Source: Chromobacterium haemolyticum DSM 19808
GTDB taxonomy: Bacteria; Pseudomonadota; Gammaproteobacteria; Burkholderiales; Chromobacteriaceae
Length of the DNA stretch: 64,000 nt
Assembly: GCF_000711885.1 (NCBI RefSeq)
Contig: NZ_JONK01000006.1
Coordinates: 241,025-305,024 of the forward strand
Direction of reading: 5' to 3'
Shown here: positions 8,177-17,400 of the stretch, piece by piece
Layout of the letters: each line of letters begins with the position of its first letter
Numbering within the stretch: position 1 is the stretch's first letter
Notes under the pieces: generated by a model
What the model saw: the letters and a program-made list of their open reading frames with translations, nothing else
What the model was told of the DNA's origin: nothing
The model's database searches: none
Made by a program: the position numbers and the translations under genes

Positions 8177-8984
8177 TCCGTTCATGGTCTAGCGGCTTGG
8201 CCAAGCGCCACAGCGCCTGGTCCAGCCGCGCGCTGTCTCCACGAGGCGTTGGCAGCGCTGGCGCGGGTTCCGCCGCCGCCAATTGTTGTTCGATGAAAGC
8301 ATGGATCCGCGGGCGGCGCGGTCCGCGCATGGACTCGCCGCAGGCGATCTTCACCGCCAACAGGCGGTTGATCTCAACCGCCAGCTCGGCGTCGTCCACA
8401 ACCCCGGCGGCCAGTTGGGCGAAGCGCGTCGGCGGCATGCCTCGCCCGGCGTCCAGCCAGCGCACGGCCAGCAAAGCCCTCAGCACGTACAGGTATTTTT
8501 TCAAGCACACGCTGTCGCCCTGCAGGTGAGCGTTGAAGTTCTTGCGCGCCATCGCCAGGTAGTGCCAGCGACACTTGAGGTCCGAGCGGAAGTCCGGCGC
8601 CAGCCCGCGCAGCAGGCGCAGGGCCTGCGGATCCGCCCGGTACACCAGCGGCGATTGCAGCCATTCGCACAGCGTGGGATTGGAACCTTGCAGCAGACGC
8701 AGCGCTTTGCGCAGCTCCCAACCGCTGATGTCCAGCTCATCGTTGATCGGCAGTTCGATCACGTCGCGCTGCGGCATCACGCGCAGATACCATTCCGGCT
8801 CGTGCACGTAGATGAAGCGCACGTCGTAATCACTGTCGGGCGACGGAAAGCCCCAGGCGCGGCTGCCGGATTCGCAGGCATAAAGCACCCTCACCCGATG
8901 CCGCCATTCCAGCGTGTCCAGTTCACGCCCCACCCGCTCGCGCATCGCGTCTTCCAGCGGGTGCTGAAATAAAAATTCTTGCAT
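8121..8984 (-). CDS. COG3541-type predicted nucleotidyltransferase
   Basis: A 287-aa protein of the nucleotidyltransferase superfamily, YcgL-like COG3541 group. The catalytic signature is visible near residue 40 (ESGSRAWGFPSPDSDYD: the GS loop followed by D-x-D). Members of this group are repeatedly found beside rtcB and probably act on RNA ends or tRNA, though the reaction is not established. It lies downstream of rtcB on the same strand, separated by repeat A4. About the last 17 residues, from KHFEVALTEP onward, are encoded by truncated repeat A3, so the native C-terminus has been replaced or extended. ATG at 8984 with a GGAGA upstream. Confidence 0.82.
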   Translation of the reverse strand: MQEFLFQHPLEDAMRERVGRELDTLEWRHRVRVLYACESGSRAWGFPSPDSDYDVRFIYVHEPEWYLRVMPQRDVIELPINDELDISGWELRKALRLLQGSNPTLCEWLQSPLVYRADPQALRLLRGLAPDFRSDLKCRWHYLAMARKNFNAHLQGDSVCLKKYLYVLRALLAVRWLDAGRGMPPTRFAQLAAGVVDDAELAVEINRLLAVKIACGESMRGPRRPRIHAFIEQQLAAAEPAPALPTPRGDSARLDQALWRLAKPLDHERKHFEVALTEPRFTTRSRS

Positions 8985-9039
8985 TGTCTCTGTCTCCAGG
9001 CAGCCGCAGAGCTTCCAACCCTGTTGGCGCCTTTCTTTA

Positions 9040-9180
9040 GAACCTGTTTCCGATCCGCTCCGCGCAGGGAGATGTCACACAGCGAACGCCGCCGCGAAAT
9101 GCCGATACACCACTTGAACATTCCGCTTTTCCCTGGTTTCACCTTGTTTCGCCCTTGCTCGCAAGATCGCAAACACGCTC
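9040..9180 (+). mobile_element. family A repeat, copy A4
   Basis: A 141-bp diverged copy (GAACCTGTTTCCGATC to GATCGCAAACACGCTC), flanked by TTA on the left and TTT on the right. A partial second end, GAACCTGTTCAATGTC, follows at 9184. It separates rtcB from the nucleotidyltransferase gene. Confidence 0.75.
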
Positions 9181-9268
9181 TTTGAACCTGTTCAATGTCC
9201 GCCGCGCACCCGCCAAACGGCTAGCAAAGGACGTTAAAAAACGCGCGCGCCGGGCCGGGAACGGGCCT

Positions 9269-10495
9269 TCACCCTTTCACGCAGACCACCTGGCGCAAGG
9301 TATGCACCACTTCCACCAGGCTGGACTGCGCCGCCATCACCGCGTCGATGTCTTTGTAAGCCATCGGGATTTCGTCGATCACGTCGGCGTCCTTGCGGCA
9401 TTCCACATGGGCGGTAGCGCGCCGCTGGTCTTCCAGATCGAAACGGCGCTTAGCTTCGGTGCGGCTCATCGCGCGGCCGGCTCCGTGGCTGCAGGAACAG
9501 AAGGCCTCCTCATTGCCCAGGCCGCGCACGATGAAGCTCTTGGCGCCCATGGAGCCGGGGATGATGCCCAGCTGGCCCTTGTGGGCGGCCACCGCGCCCT
9601 TGCGCGTCACGAGCACGTCTCGGCCAAAGTGGGTCTCGCGCTGCACGTAGTTGTGGTGGCAGTTCACCGCTTCCACTTCGGCGTCGAAGGGCTTGGCGAT
9701 CACGCCGCGCGCGGCCTCCACCACATGGCGCATCATCAGTTGACGGTTTTGACGCGCATAGTCCTGAGCCCACCCCACGGCTTCCACGTAGTCGTTGAAA
9801 TGAGAGCTGCCTTCTTCGAAATAAGCCAGTTCGCGGTGCGGCAAGTTGGCGATGTGCCGGCGCATATCCGCCTGGGCCAGTTCAATAAACAGGTTGCCGA
9901 TGGCGTTGCCCACGCCGCGCGAACCAGAGTGCAGCATGAACCAGACCCGATCCGCCTCGTCCAGGCACACTTCGACGAAGTGATTGCCAGTGCCTAGCGT
10001 GCCCAAGTGGAGGTAGTTATTGGTTTTCGCCAGCTTGGGATATTTGGCCGCGATGGCGTCGAAGCCCGGCAGCAGCCGCGCCCAGGCGGCGTCCACGCCG
10101 GCCGGCGGCCGCTGCCAGGCGCCCTTGTCGCGCCCGGAGCGGGGGGAACTGCGGCCGTGCGGCACCGCGGCTTCGATGGCGCCGCGCAAGCCACCCAGTT
10201 GGTCCGGCAAATCCGCGGCGCTCAGCGTGGTACGCGCAGCCATCATTCCGCAGCCAATATCCACGCCCACCGCCGCCGGAATGACGGCGCCCACGGTGGG
10301 GATCACACTACCGATGGTGGAGCCCTTGCCCAGATGGACGTCCGGCATCACCGCCAGGTGCCGGAAGATAAAAGGCAGCTGCGCGGTTTGCAGCAGTTGC
10401 TCGCGGGCGGCGTCCTCCACCGGGACGCCTTGCGTCCACATCTTGATTGGCGCGCCATTGGGCGCTTGCAGGGTTTGGTAGGGATTCACGGTCAT
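9269..10495 (-). CDS. rtcB: RNA-splicing ligase RtcB
   Basis: A 408-aa GTP- and Mn-dependent RNA ligase that joins 2',3'-cyclic phosphate or 3'-phosphate ends to 5'-OH ends. The metal and catalytic residues are intact: PDVHLGKGSTIG, Cys82 in VDIGCGM, GTLGTGNHF (His172), HSGSRGVGN (His189), NCHHNY, and His337 in CSHGAGR, the guanylylated histidine position. Length is typical of the E. coli-type enzyme. No rtcA (RNA cyclase) gene is next to it. Transcription is expected from the sigma-54 promoter at 10878-10893 under RtcR, but two mobile repeats now occupy the leader. Confidence 0.95.
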   Translation of the reverse strand: MTVNPYQTLQAPNGAPIKMWTQGVPVEDAAREQLLQTAQLPFIFRHLAVMPDVHLGKGSTIGSVIPTVGAVIPAAVGVDIGCGMMAARTTLSAADLPDQLGGLRGAIEAAVPHGRSSPRSGRDKGAWQRPPAGVDAAWARLLPGFDAIAAKYPKLAKTNNYLHLGTLGTGNHFVEVCLDEADRVWFMLHSGSRGVGNAIGNLFIELAQADMRRHIANLPHRELAYFEEGSSHFNDYVEAVGWAQDYARQNRQLMMRHVVEAARGVIAKPFDAEVEAVNCHHNYVQRETHFGRDVLVTRKGAVAAHKGQLGIIPGSMGAKSFIVRGLGNEEAFCSCSHGAGRAMSRTEAKRRFDLEDQRRATAHVECRKDADVIDEIPMAYKDIDAVMAAQSSLVEVVHTLRQVVCVKG

Positions 10496-10528
10496 ATTTT
10501 TGTCTTTCTTTGTGCATATCTGTTTTTA

Positions 10529-10662
10529 GAGCCGCTAACAAAACCGCGCAGCGTACCTGAGCCAAGGCGCGCCGACGCAGAAAACAAAGTTTCTGCGAAG
10601 CTACAGTACAAGTCGTACGACAAGGAGGCGCAACGCAGGATCAGGGGTTCTGTTAACGGGTC
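10529..10662 (+). mobile_element. family B MITE-like repeat, copy B2
   Basis: A 134-bp element from GAGCCGCTAACAAAACC to GGGTTCTGTTAACGGGTC, flanked by TTA at 10526-10528 and 10663-10665. It directly abuts family A copy A5 with the TTA shared between them. Confidence 0.82.
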
Positions 10663-10665
10663 TTA

Positions 10666-10808
10666 GAGCCTGTTCACGATCTCGCGAACAAGAGCGAGAC
10701 AAGGCGAAAACGAGCGAAAAAGCGGAATGGTCACGTGGTACATGAGCATTTTGAGCTTGTACTCACCGTGCAACGCTTCACGACGCGCAGCAGATCGTGA
10801 ACAGGTTC
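10666..10808 (-). mobile_element. family A repeat, copy A5, inverted
   Basis: A 143-bp full-length copy in reverse orientation (GAGCCTGTTCACGATC to GATCGTGAACAGGTTC), with TTA on both sides. It lies between the sigma-54 promoter and rtcB. Confidence 0.85.
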
Positions 10809-10877
10809 TTAGCGCGCTGCCGGCGCGCTTCGCCCCAAGGGCGGACAGGCTTGCGCCTCCGCACCCATTTCGCTTAT

Positions 10878-10893
10878 TGCCAGAATCGTGCCA
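10878..10893 (-). promoter_or_regulatory. sigma-54 promoter of rtcB
   Basis: On the minus strand TGGCACG-ATTC-TGGCA matches the -24/-12 consensus TGGCACG-N4-TTGCA with one mismatch. It points at rtcB and lies in the gap divergent from rtcR, whose product is a sigma-54 activator. The distance to the rtcB ATG is about 380 bp, mostly filled by copies B2 and A5. Confidence 0.8.
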
Positions 10894-11041
10894 GCTTGAT
10901 GACAACTCAAAATAGAACCAACAAGCCATTGATTAAACAATAACAAACCTTCCACGAGGCAACCAATCTCCGTATTTTGAAGAAACACAGCCAAGTCTTT
11001 TTTGATAAAATATTCTATTCAATTATCCAAATAGATAAGAT

Positions 11042-12634
<1,593 letters not shown>

Positions 12635-12675
12635 ACGGCCTATTGCCCGTCCGCCGCCGCCAGCGTAGCATTCAT

Positions 12676-12698
12676 AAGGTGTAAAAAATATATACCTT
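12676..12698. promoter_or_regulatory. NsrR-type operator
   Basis: AAGGTGTAAAA and ATATATACCTT form an 11-1-11 inverted repeat 14 bp before the start codon of the MIP18-family gene. The geometry and sequence fit the nitric-oxide-sensing repressor NsrR, for which nnrS genes are known targets. Confidence 0.7.
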
Positions 12699-12712
12699 AA
12701 AAGGCGACCACC

Positions 12713-13045
12713 ATGCCGGACCCGCTCTCAACCGAACAGCAACAGGAAGTGGACTTGGCGCGCAACTTGCTGCGCCAGGTCATAGACCCGGAAATCGGCG
12801 TCAACATCATCGACCTTGGCCTGGTCTATCGCATCGACCCGCAAGCCGAACATTTGTTGATCGAGATGACCATGACCTCGCCCGCCTGCCCCATGGGCGA
12901 AATGATCATGGATGAAGTGGAATTCGCGCTCACTCACGGTCTGCCGCCGCAGCGTCGCATCCATGTCAACCTGGTTTGGGAGCCGGCCTGGTCGCCGGAA
13001 AGGATGAGCGAGGACAGCCGCCGTCATTTCGGCTGGCGGGCATGA
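12713..13045 (+). CDS. MIP18/PaaD-like iron-sulfur assembly family protein (DUF59)
   Basis: A 110-aa single-domain protein. It carries the family core DPEIGVNIIDLGLVY (about 24-38) and SPACPMGEMI with the conserved cysteine (about 61-70). The family helps load or repair Fe-S clusters. It is first in an operon with the NnrS-like gene (ATGA overlap), behind an NsrR-type site. A role in protecting or rebuilding Fe-S centres during NO stress is therefore likely, though inferred from context. Confidence 0.85.
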   Translation: MPDPLSTEQQQEVDLARNLLRQVIDPEIGVNIIDLGLVYRIDPQAEHLLIEMTMTSPACPMGEMIMDEVEFALTHGLPPQRRIHVNLVWEPAWSPERMSEDSRRHFGWRA

Positions 13046-14133
13046 GCGCCCGGCAGCCCTGGCTGGGCCTGGCCGCGCTGTCCCTGTTCTGCGGCGCGCT
13101 GGCCGGCCTGGCGCGCCTGGGCTGGGCAGTCCCCACCGCGACCGCTGCGCTGGCCGGTTGGCACGGCGCGCTGATGATAGGCGCGTTCTTCGGCGGGGTA
13201 ATCAGCCTGGAGCGGGCAGTGGCCTTGAACCGCCGGTGGGCCTTGCTTGCGCCGGCGGCCGCGGGACTGTCCGGCCTGAGCCTGATCGCCGGCCTGCCGC
13301 CGCTGACGGCGCAGTTGCTGCAGACGCTGGCCGCGGTTGTCTTGCTGGCCGGAGGTGTCCAGGTGCTGAGGCGTCAGGCCGCCGCTTTCACTCTGACCCT
13401 GGCCGCCGCCGAGCTGTGCTGGCTGATCGGCAACCTCGCCTGGCTGCTGGGCAGCGATTTGCAAGCGGCCATCCCCTGGTGGCTGGCCTTTCTGGTTCTG
13501 ACCATTGCCGGCGAACGGCTGGAGCTGACCCGCTTACTGCCGCTTGCGCCGTCGGCCCGGCGCGGCTTCGCGTTAGCGACCCTGGCGCTGGGCGGCGGCG
13601 CGGCGCTGTCCCTATGGCAGCCGGACGCCGGTCTGAGGCTGTACGCGGCGGCCTTGTTGGCGCTAGCCGTCTGGTTGCTGCGACACGACATCGCCCGGCG
13701 CAACGCGCGCCAGCAGGGGCTGACCCGCTACATCGCCGTCGCCCTGCTCTGCGGCTACGGCTGGCTGGCGGTGGCCGGCGCCTTGGGCCTGGCCGGCGCG
13801 CTGCTGCCCGGCCACCCTTGGCGAGACGCGGCCTTGCACGCGGTGGGCCTGGGCTTTGTGTTTTCCATGGTATTCGGCCACGCGCCCATCATCATCCCTG
13901 CGCTGACGCGGCTGAAGCTGCCTTACCGCCCGCTGTTCTACGCGCCGCTGGCGGCCCTGCACCTGTCCTTGCTTCTGCGGCTGTACGGCATGCTGGACGG
14001 CGCTTTCGGCTGGCGGCGCGCGGCAGGCCTGCTCAATGCGCTGACCCTGTTGTTTTTCGTCGTCCTGCTGCTAAGCAGCTTGCGACGCGGCCGCGCCCCG
14101 GGGGATAGACTCCGGAAAGAAGCCACATCATGA
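13042..14133 (+). CDS. nnrS: NnrS-family haem-copper membrane protein
   Basis: A 363-aa integral membrane protein with about ten to twelve hydrophobic segments. The conserved histidines lie in membrane segments as in NnrS (GWHGALMIGAFFGGV; HAVGLGFVFSMVFGHAPIIIPA). NnrS proteins protect against nitric oxide stress and are NsrR-regulated. The start at 13042 overlaps the preceding stop (ATGA) and its own stop overlaps the next small reading frame in the same way, so the three are translationally coupled. Confidence 0.85.
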   Translation: MSARQPWLGLAALSLFCGALAGLARLGWAVPTATAALAGWHGALMIGAFFGGVISLERAVALNRRWALLAPAAAGLSGLSLIAGLPPLTAQLLQTLAAVVLLAGGVQVLRRQAAAFTLTLAAAELCWLIGNLAWLLGSDLQAAIPWWLAFLVLTIAGERLELTRLLPLAPSARRGFALATLALGGGAALSLWQPDAGLRLYAAALLALAVWLLRHDIARRNARQQGLTRYIAVALLCGYGWLAVAGALGLAGALLPGHPWRDAALHAVGLGFVFSMVFGHAPIIIPALTRLKLPYRPLFYAPLAALHLSLLLRLYGMLDGAFGWRRAAGLLNALTLLFFVVLLLSSLRRGRAPGDRLRKEATS

Positions 14134-14237
14134 AGCGACACCCCGCCTTGCCGGAATTGTCCCGCGAACACCACCTTGCCTTGAAAATGGCTCGCCAGGC
14201 CCGGCTGGCCGTCGAGTCCGACAATCCGGAACGGTAA
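14130..14237 (+). pseudogene. remnant of a hemerythrin-like gene
   Basis: A 35-codon frame (MKRHPALPELSREHHLAL then KMARQ) begins with an ATGA overlap to nnrS. It looks like the first helix of hemerythrin-domain proteins (HP-x-L-x2-LSREHH-x-AL-x-x-AR). It ends in TAA before the remaining iron-binding helices, and no matching continuation is visible downstream. Probably a truncated relic; a tiny expressed protein cannot be excluded. Confidence 0.5.
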
Positions 14238-14350
14238 GCGCAATTAGGCGTCGCGCTGGCGCCGCGCTAAAACCGCCCATTTGTCATCAAACAGGGGCTT
14301 TTGTCTGGCAAACTGCCATGCAGTGAACCATCACGCATAACGGACAAAAA

Positions 14351-15103
14351 ATGGTCATACCGGGGACTCTCATCCGCCCGCTGCTGGCGGCGCTTGGCGT
14401 ATGCTGGGCGCTGTCCGCCGCGGCGGCCGACATCAACGCCTATACCGAGGATTTACCGCCGCTCAGCTATGTGGAAAACGGCCGGGTCAAGGGCTATGCC
14501 GCGGAGGCCTTGCGCCTGGTCGCGGCGGAGGCCGGGCTCAGCCTGGAAATTGAAGTTCAGCCCTGGCTGCGCGCATACGCCACGGTGCGGAAGACGCCGG
14601 ACGCGCTGTTGTTCGCCATGGTGCGCACGCCGGAGCGGGAAACACAGTTCCAATGGGTGGGGCCGATAGGCCCGCGCCGCGTCTTCCTGTACCGGCTGTC
14701 CGCCCGCCGCGATATCCGCCTGGGCAGCGCGGCCGACGCGCGGCGCTACCGGGTGGGCGCGCTGGCCGGCTCCGCCGCCTTCAACCGGCTGGCGGCGCTA
14801 GACCCGCGGCGCGAAGGGCTGGACGCCGGCCAGGACGACGCGGCCAATCTGAACAAGCTGCTGCTGGACCGCGTCGATCTGGTGGCGATGCTGGATTGGG
14901 CGATGCGCTGGCATCTGGACAAGCTGAAGCTGCCGCCGCGCACGGCCGCGCCGGCTTATTTGCTGGACGGCGGGGGGCAATACTGGTTCGCGCTCAATCC
15001 GGACACGCCGCCGCAGCGCGTCCTGCGTTTGCAGAAAGCCTTGAACCGCGTTATCGCGGACGGCCGGCTGCGGCTGTTGCGCCGGCGCTATCTGGGCGAT
15101 TAA
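14351..15103 (+). CDS. periplasmic solute-binding protein, family 3
   Basis: A 250-aa secreted protein with an N-terminal signal sequence ending near ALSAAAAD. It has a small SBP_bac_3 fold: AYTEDLPPLSYVENGRVKGY, the ligand-binding start, and later YRVGALAGSAAF. This subgroup (amino-acid-binding-like, PAAT) is often encoded alone, without permease genes, in Neisseriales and pseudomonads, as here. The ligand is unknown. Its TAA stop is the left target duplication of repeat B3. Confidence 0.82.
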   Translation: MVIPGTLIRPLLAALGVCWALSAAAADINAYTEDLPPLSYVENGRVKGYAAEALRLVAAEAGLSLEIEVQPWLRAYATVRKTPDALLFAMVRTPERETQFQWVGPIGPRRVFLYRLSARRDIRLGSAADARRYRVGALAGSAAFNRLAALDPRREGLDAGQDDAANLNKLLLDRVDLVAMLDWAMRWHLDKLKLPPRTAAPAYLLDGGGQYWFALNPDTPPQRVLRLQKALNRVIADGRLRLLRRRYLGD

Positions 15104-15344
15104 GAGCCGCTAACAAAAACCTCGCAGAGAACCTGAGCCCAGTACCCGTAGCACGCCAAGGAGGCGCAACGCAGGATCAAGGGTCTTGTTAGAACCTGTT
15201 TACGATCCGCTGTGCGTCGTGGAGCGTTACACGGTGAGTACGGTTTCGAAATGCTCATGTACCGTGAGTACACTCCGCTTTCTCAGCGGTTTTCGTCTTG
15301 TCTCGCCTTAGCTCGCGAGATCGTAAACACGTTCTTAGCGGGTC
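15104..15344 (+). mobile_element. family B repeat B3, interrupted by a family A copy
   Basis: From GAGCCGCTAACAAAAACC to GCGGGTC with TAA flanks (15101-15103, 15345-15347). The left TAA is the stop codon of the binding-protein gene. Removing the inserted copy A6 leaves 95 bp of family B sequence. Confidence 0.82.
15192..15334 (+). mobile_element. family A repeat A6, nested inside B3
   Basis: A 143-bp copy (GAACCTGTTTACGATCC to GATCGTAAACACGTTC) with TTA at 15189-15191 and 15335-15337. Its flanks rejoin to the GTTAGCGGGTC found uninterrupted in other family B copies, a direct footprint of transposition. Confidence 0.9.
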
Positions 15345-15349
15345 TAAGC

Positions 15350-15557
15350 CGGGTCGAAGCCCGGCGGCGCCAGCTTGCCGCTGCTGGGCCTGGCCGCGTC
15401 CTTCGCCCTGCTCTACCACGGGCTGTCGGCCAGATTGGGATGGAGGAGGAAGTGGAGTCGCAGCACTTCGCCTATAGCACGCTGTGCGCCGACGCGGCCG
15501 CCTGGGCCGTGTCGCTGACCTTGCTTGCGGCTGCCTTTGTTCGGCGGCGGGCGATTC
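15350..15557 (+). pseudogene. possible membrane-protein fragment with frameshift
   Basis: One frame reads GGASLPLLGLAASFALLYHG and a shifted frame continues with QHFAYSTLCADAAAWAVSL and TLLAAAFVRRR. Together they could be the last two membrane segments of a protein broken by a frameshift. No start codon or signal for the rest is seen. Weakly supported. Confidence 0.28.
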
Positions 15558-16029
15558 AAGCGGGCGGCGGCAACCGCGTCACGGTTTCGATACGGGCGAT
15601 GCCGCCCTCGTCGCAATGGTGGACCACCGCCACTTTGGCGGCCTGGCCCTCGCGCAGTTCGTCCGGCGGCAAGCCCAGGTCTTCCGCCAATTTCTCCAAA
15701 GCGACGTTGGGGATCGGGCTGCGTTTCTGCTTGCCGGTGAAACGCCAGTAATTGATGCGCGACCAAAGTAGCAGGCATAAGCCGATCAGCGCGATCTCTA
15801 AGCCGTAGTCGCGCAGCTTGCCCAGATGTTCCGGAGCGTCCTCCGCGCGGAGCGCCGCCGGCAACACGTCCCGACCCCAGATCAGGTAGCCGACATAGGC
15901 CAGGGCCGGCAGCCACAGATAAAGCCACGCCAGCCAGCACACCAGGGTCATCAGCCAGGACAGCAGCCGCTGCAAGGCGCTCATATTGTGCGAGGCCTGG
16001 ATAATCAGGCCGTCTCCCAGCCGGCTCAT
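15556..16029 (-). CDS. pgaD: poly-N-acetylglucosamine synthesis protein PgaD
   Basis: A 157-aa inner-membrane protein with two transmembrane helices near the N-terminus (about 23-50 and 75-95), the topology of PgaD/HmsS, followed by a cytoplasmic tail. It pairs with the PgaC synthase to polymerise and export poly-beta-1,6-GlcNAc, and in E. coli the pair is activated by c-di-GMP. The start overlaps the pgaC stop (ATGA). Last gene of the pga operon. Confidence 0.85.
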   Translation of the reverse strand: MSRLGDGLIIQASHNMSALQRLLSWLMTLVCWLAWLYLWLPALAYVGYLIWGRDVLPAALRAEDAPEHLGKLRDYGLEIALIGLCLLLWSRINYWRFTGKQKRSPIPNVALEKLAEDLGLPPDELREGQAAKVAVVHHCDEGGIARIETVTRLPPPA

Positions 16030-17273
16030 GCCCTCACTCCCCGATCCGGGCTGACCCAGCGCGCGCGCTTGCCCTTTTTGCGGAACACGGCCTGCGGGAA
16101 AGCCACGATCGTGGTGCAGACGTTCAGCAGCCAGTAGACCAGCGGATACCACACCATCCAATAGTAGTTCTTACCCAGTTTGGCGTCGTACTGGCTATCC
16201 ATCATCTTGCTGATCATGAACTGCAACATGCAAGTGCCGCCCAGCACCATGCCGTGCCAGCGCGGGATCAGCGGCGTGCCGATCTGGGGCAGCCAGTCGC
16301 CCAACACCAGGCTCAGCAGCCAGTACGCGATGATCCCGGCCATGGTGTAGGACCACACCACGCTGAGGAAGTATTCGGAGTATACCGGCCACATATGGCG
16401 GTGCCGCCAAGTGCGCAACACCCAGGCGTTGCGCATCAGCGCCTGGGTGCCGCCCTTGGCCCAGCGCAGCCGCTGCTTCCACAGCCCGCGCAGGGTTTCC
16501 GGCATCAATATCCACACCAGCGCGCGCGGTTCGAAGCGCACGTTCCAGTGCTTGAGCTGGAGTTTCCAGCTGATGTCGATATCCTCGGTCAGCATGTCCT
16601 CGCTCCAGTAACCCGCCTGATAAACCGCGGTCTTGCGAAAGGCGGTGATCACGCCGGACACGGTGAACAATCTGCCGTAAGTGCGCTGCGCTCGCTTGAT
16701 CAAGCCAATGATGGCGGTGAACTCCCCCACTTGCAGCCGCCCCAGCAAGGTGGTGCGGTTGCGGATGCGGGGATTGCCGGTGACCGCGCCCACGCGCGGC
16801 GAGGTCAGGAAATGGCGCATCAGCCATTTGCCCGCGTACGGGTCCAGCAGCGCGTCGCCGTCTATGCACAGCAGGTATTCGTGGCGTGCCAGCGCCAGCG
16901 CGGTGTTGAGCCCCACCGCCTTGCCCTGATTGGTGGCCTGGTGCACTACGCGCAGCCTTGGATGCGCGGCGGCCAATTCGTCCAGGATGGCTCCGGTGGC
17001 GTCCCGGCTGCCGTCGTTGACCGCGATCACTTCGAAGTCCGGATAGTCCAGCGCCAGCGCGTAAGCCAAAGTCTCGCGCACGTTGTCTTCCTCGTTGTAG
17101 CAAGGCACCACCACGCTCAGGGGCGGATAATCCAGCACTGGCGGCTGGTTCAGCGGCGGATCTTTTCTTTCGTAGTGGAGGTAGTAATGCACCGCCCCCA
17201 CCATCCACAAATACGCCATGAACAACGGATAAAAAAAGGCATATGCCAGCAGCAATATTAATGCCAGGTCCAC
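16026..17273 (-). CDS. pgaC: poly-beta-1,6-N-acetyl-D-glucosamine synthase PgaC
   Basis: A 415-aa processive family-2 glycosyltransferase of the inner membrane. It carries the expected UDP-sugar and catalytic motifs: AVNDGSRDATG, CIDGDALL (D-x-D), TEDIDISWK, and QRLRWAKGG (the QxxRW processivity motif). N-terminal helices (1-30) and three or four C-terminal helices flank the catalytic domain. It is third in pgaABCD, separated from pgaB by 127 bp, the only sizeable gap in the operon, and overlaps pgaD. Confidence 0.94.
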   Translation of the reverse strand: MDLALILLLAYAFFYPLFMAYLWMVGAVHYYLHYERKDPPLNQPPVLDYPPLSVVVPCYNEEDNVRETLAYALALDYPDFEVIAVNDGSRDATGAILDELAAAHPRLRVVHQATNQGKAVGLNTALALARHEYLLCIDGDALLDPYAGKWLMRHFLTSPRVGAVTGNPRIRNRTTLLGRLQVGEFTAIIGLIKRAQRTYGRLFTVSGVITAFRKTAVYQAGYWSEDMLTEDIDISWKLQLKHWNVRFEPRALVWILMPETLRGLWKQRLRWAKGGTQALMRNAWVLRTWRHRHMWPVYSEYFLSVVWSYTMAGIIAYWLLSLVLGDWLPQIGTPLIPRWHGMVLGGTCMLQFMISKMMDSQYDAKLGKNYYWMVWYPLVYWLLNVCTTIVAFPQAVFRKKGKRARWVSPDRGVRA

Positions 17274-17400
17274 AACACGTCTCCTCGCCCCTTGATGCGA
17301 TGAATCATCAATCGCCTAATGGTTCCACCGCCTCATGGGCGGGGCCCGCCTCCAGCCGCGGCGCGCCTTGTAGCAGGCGCTTGGCCCCCGCCGGAGGCCT

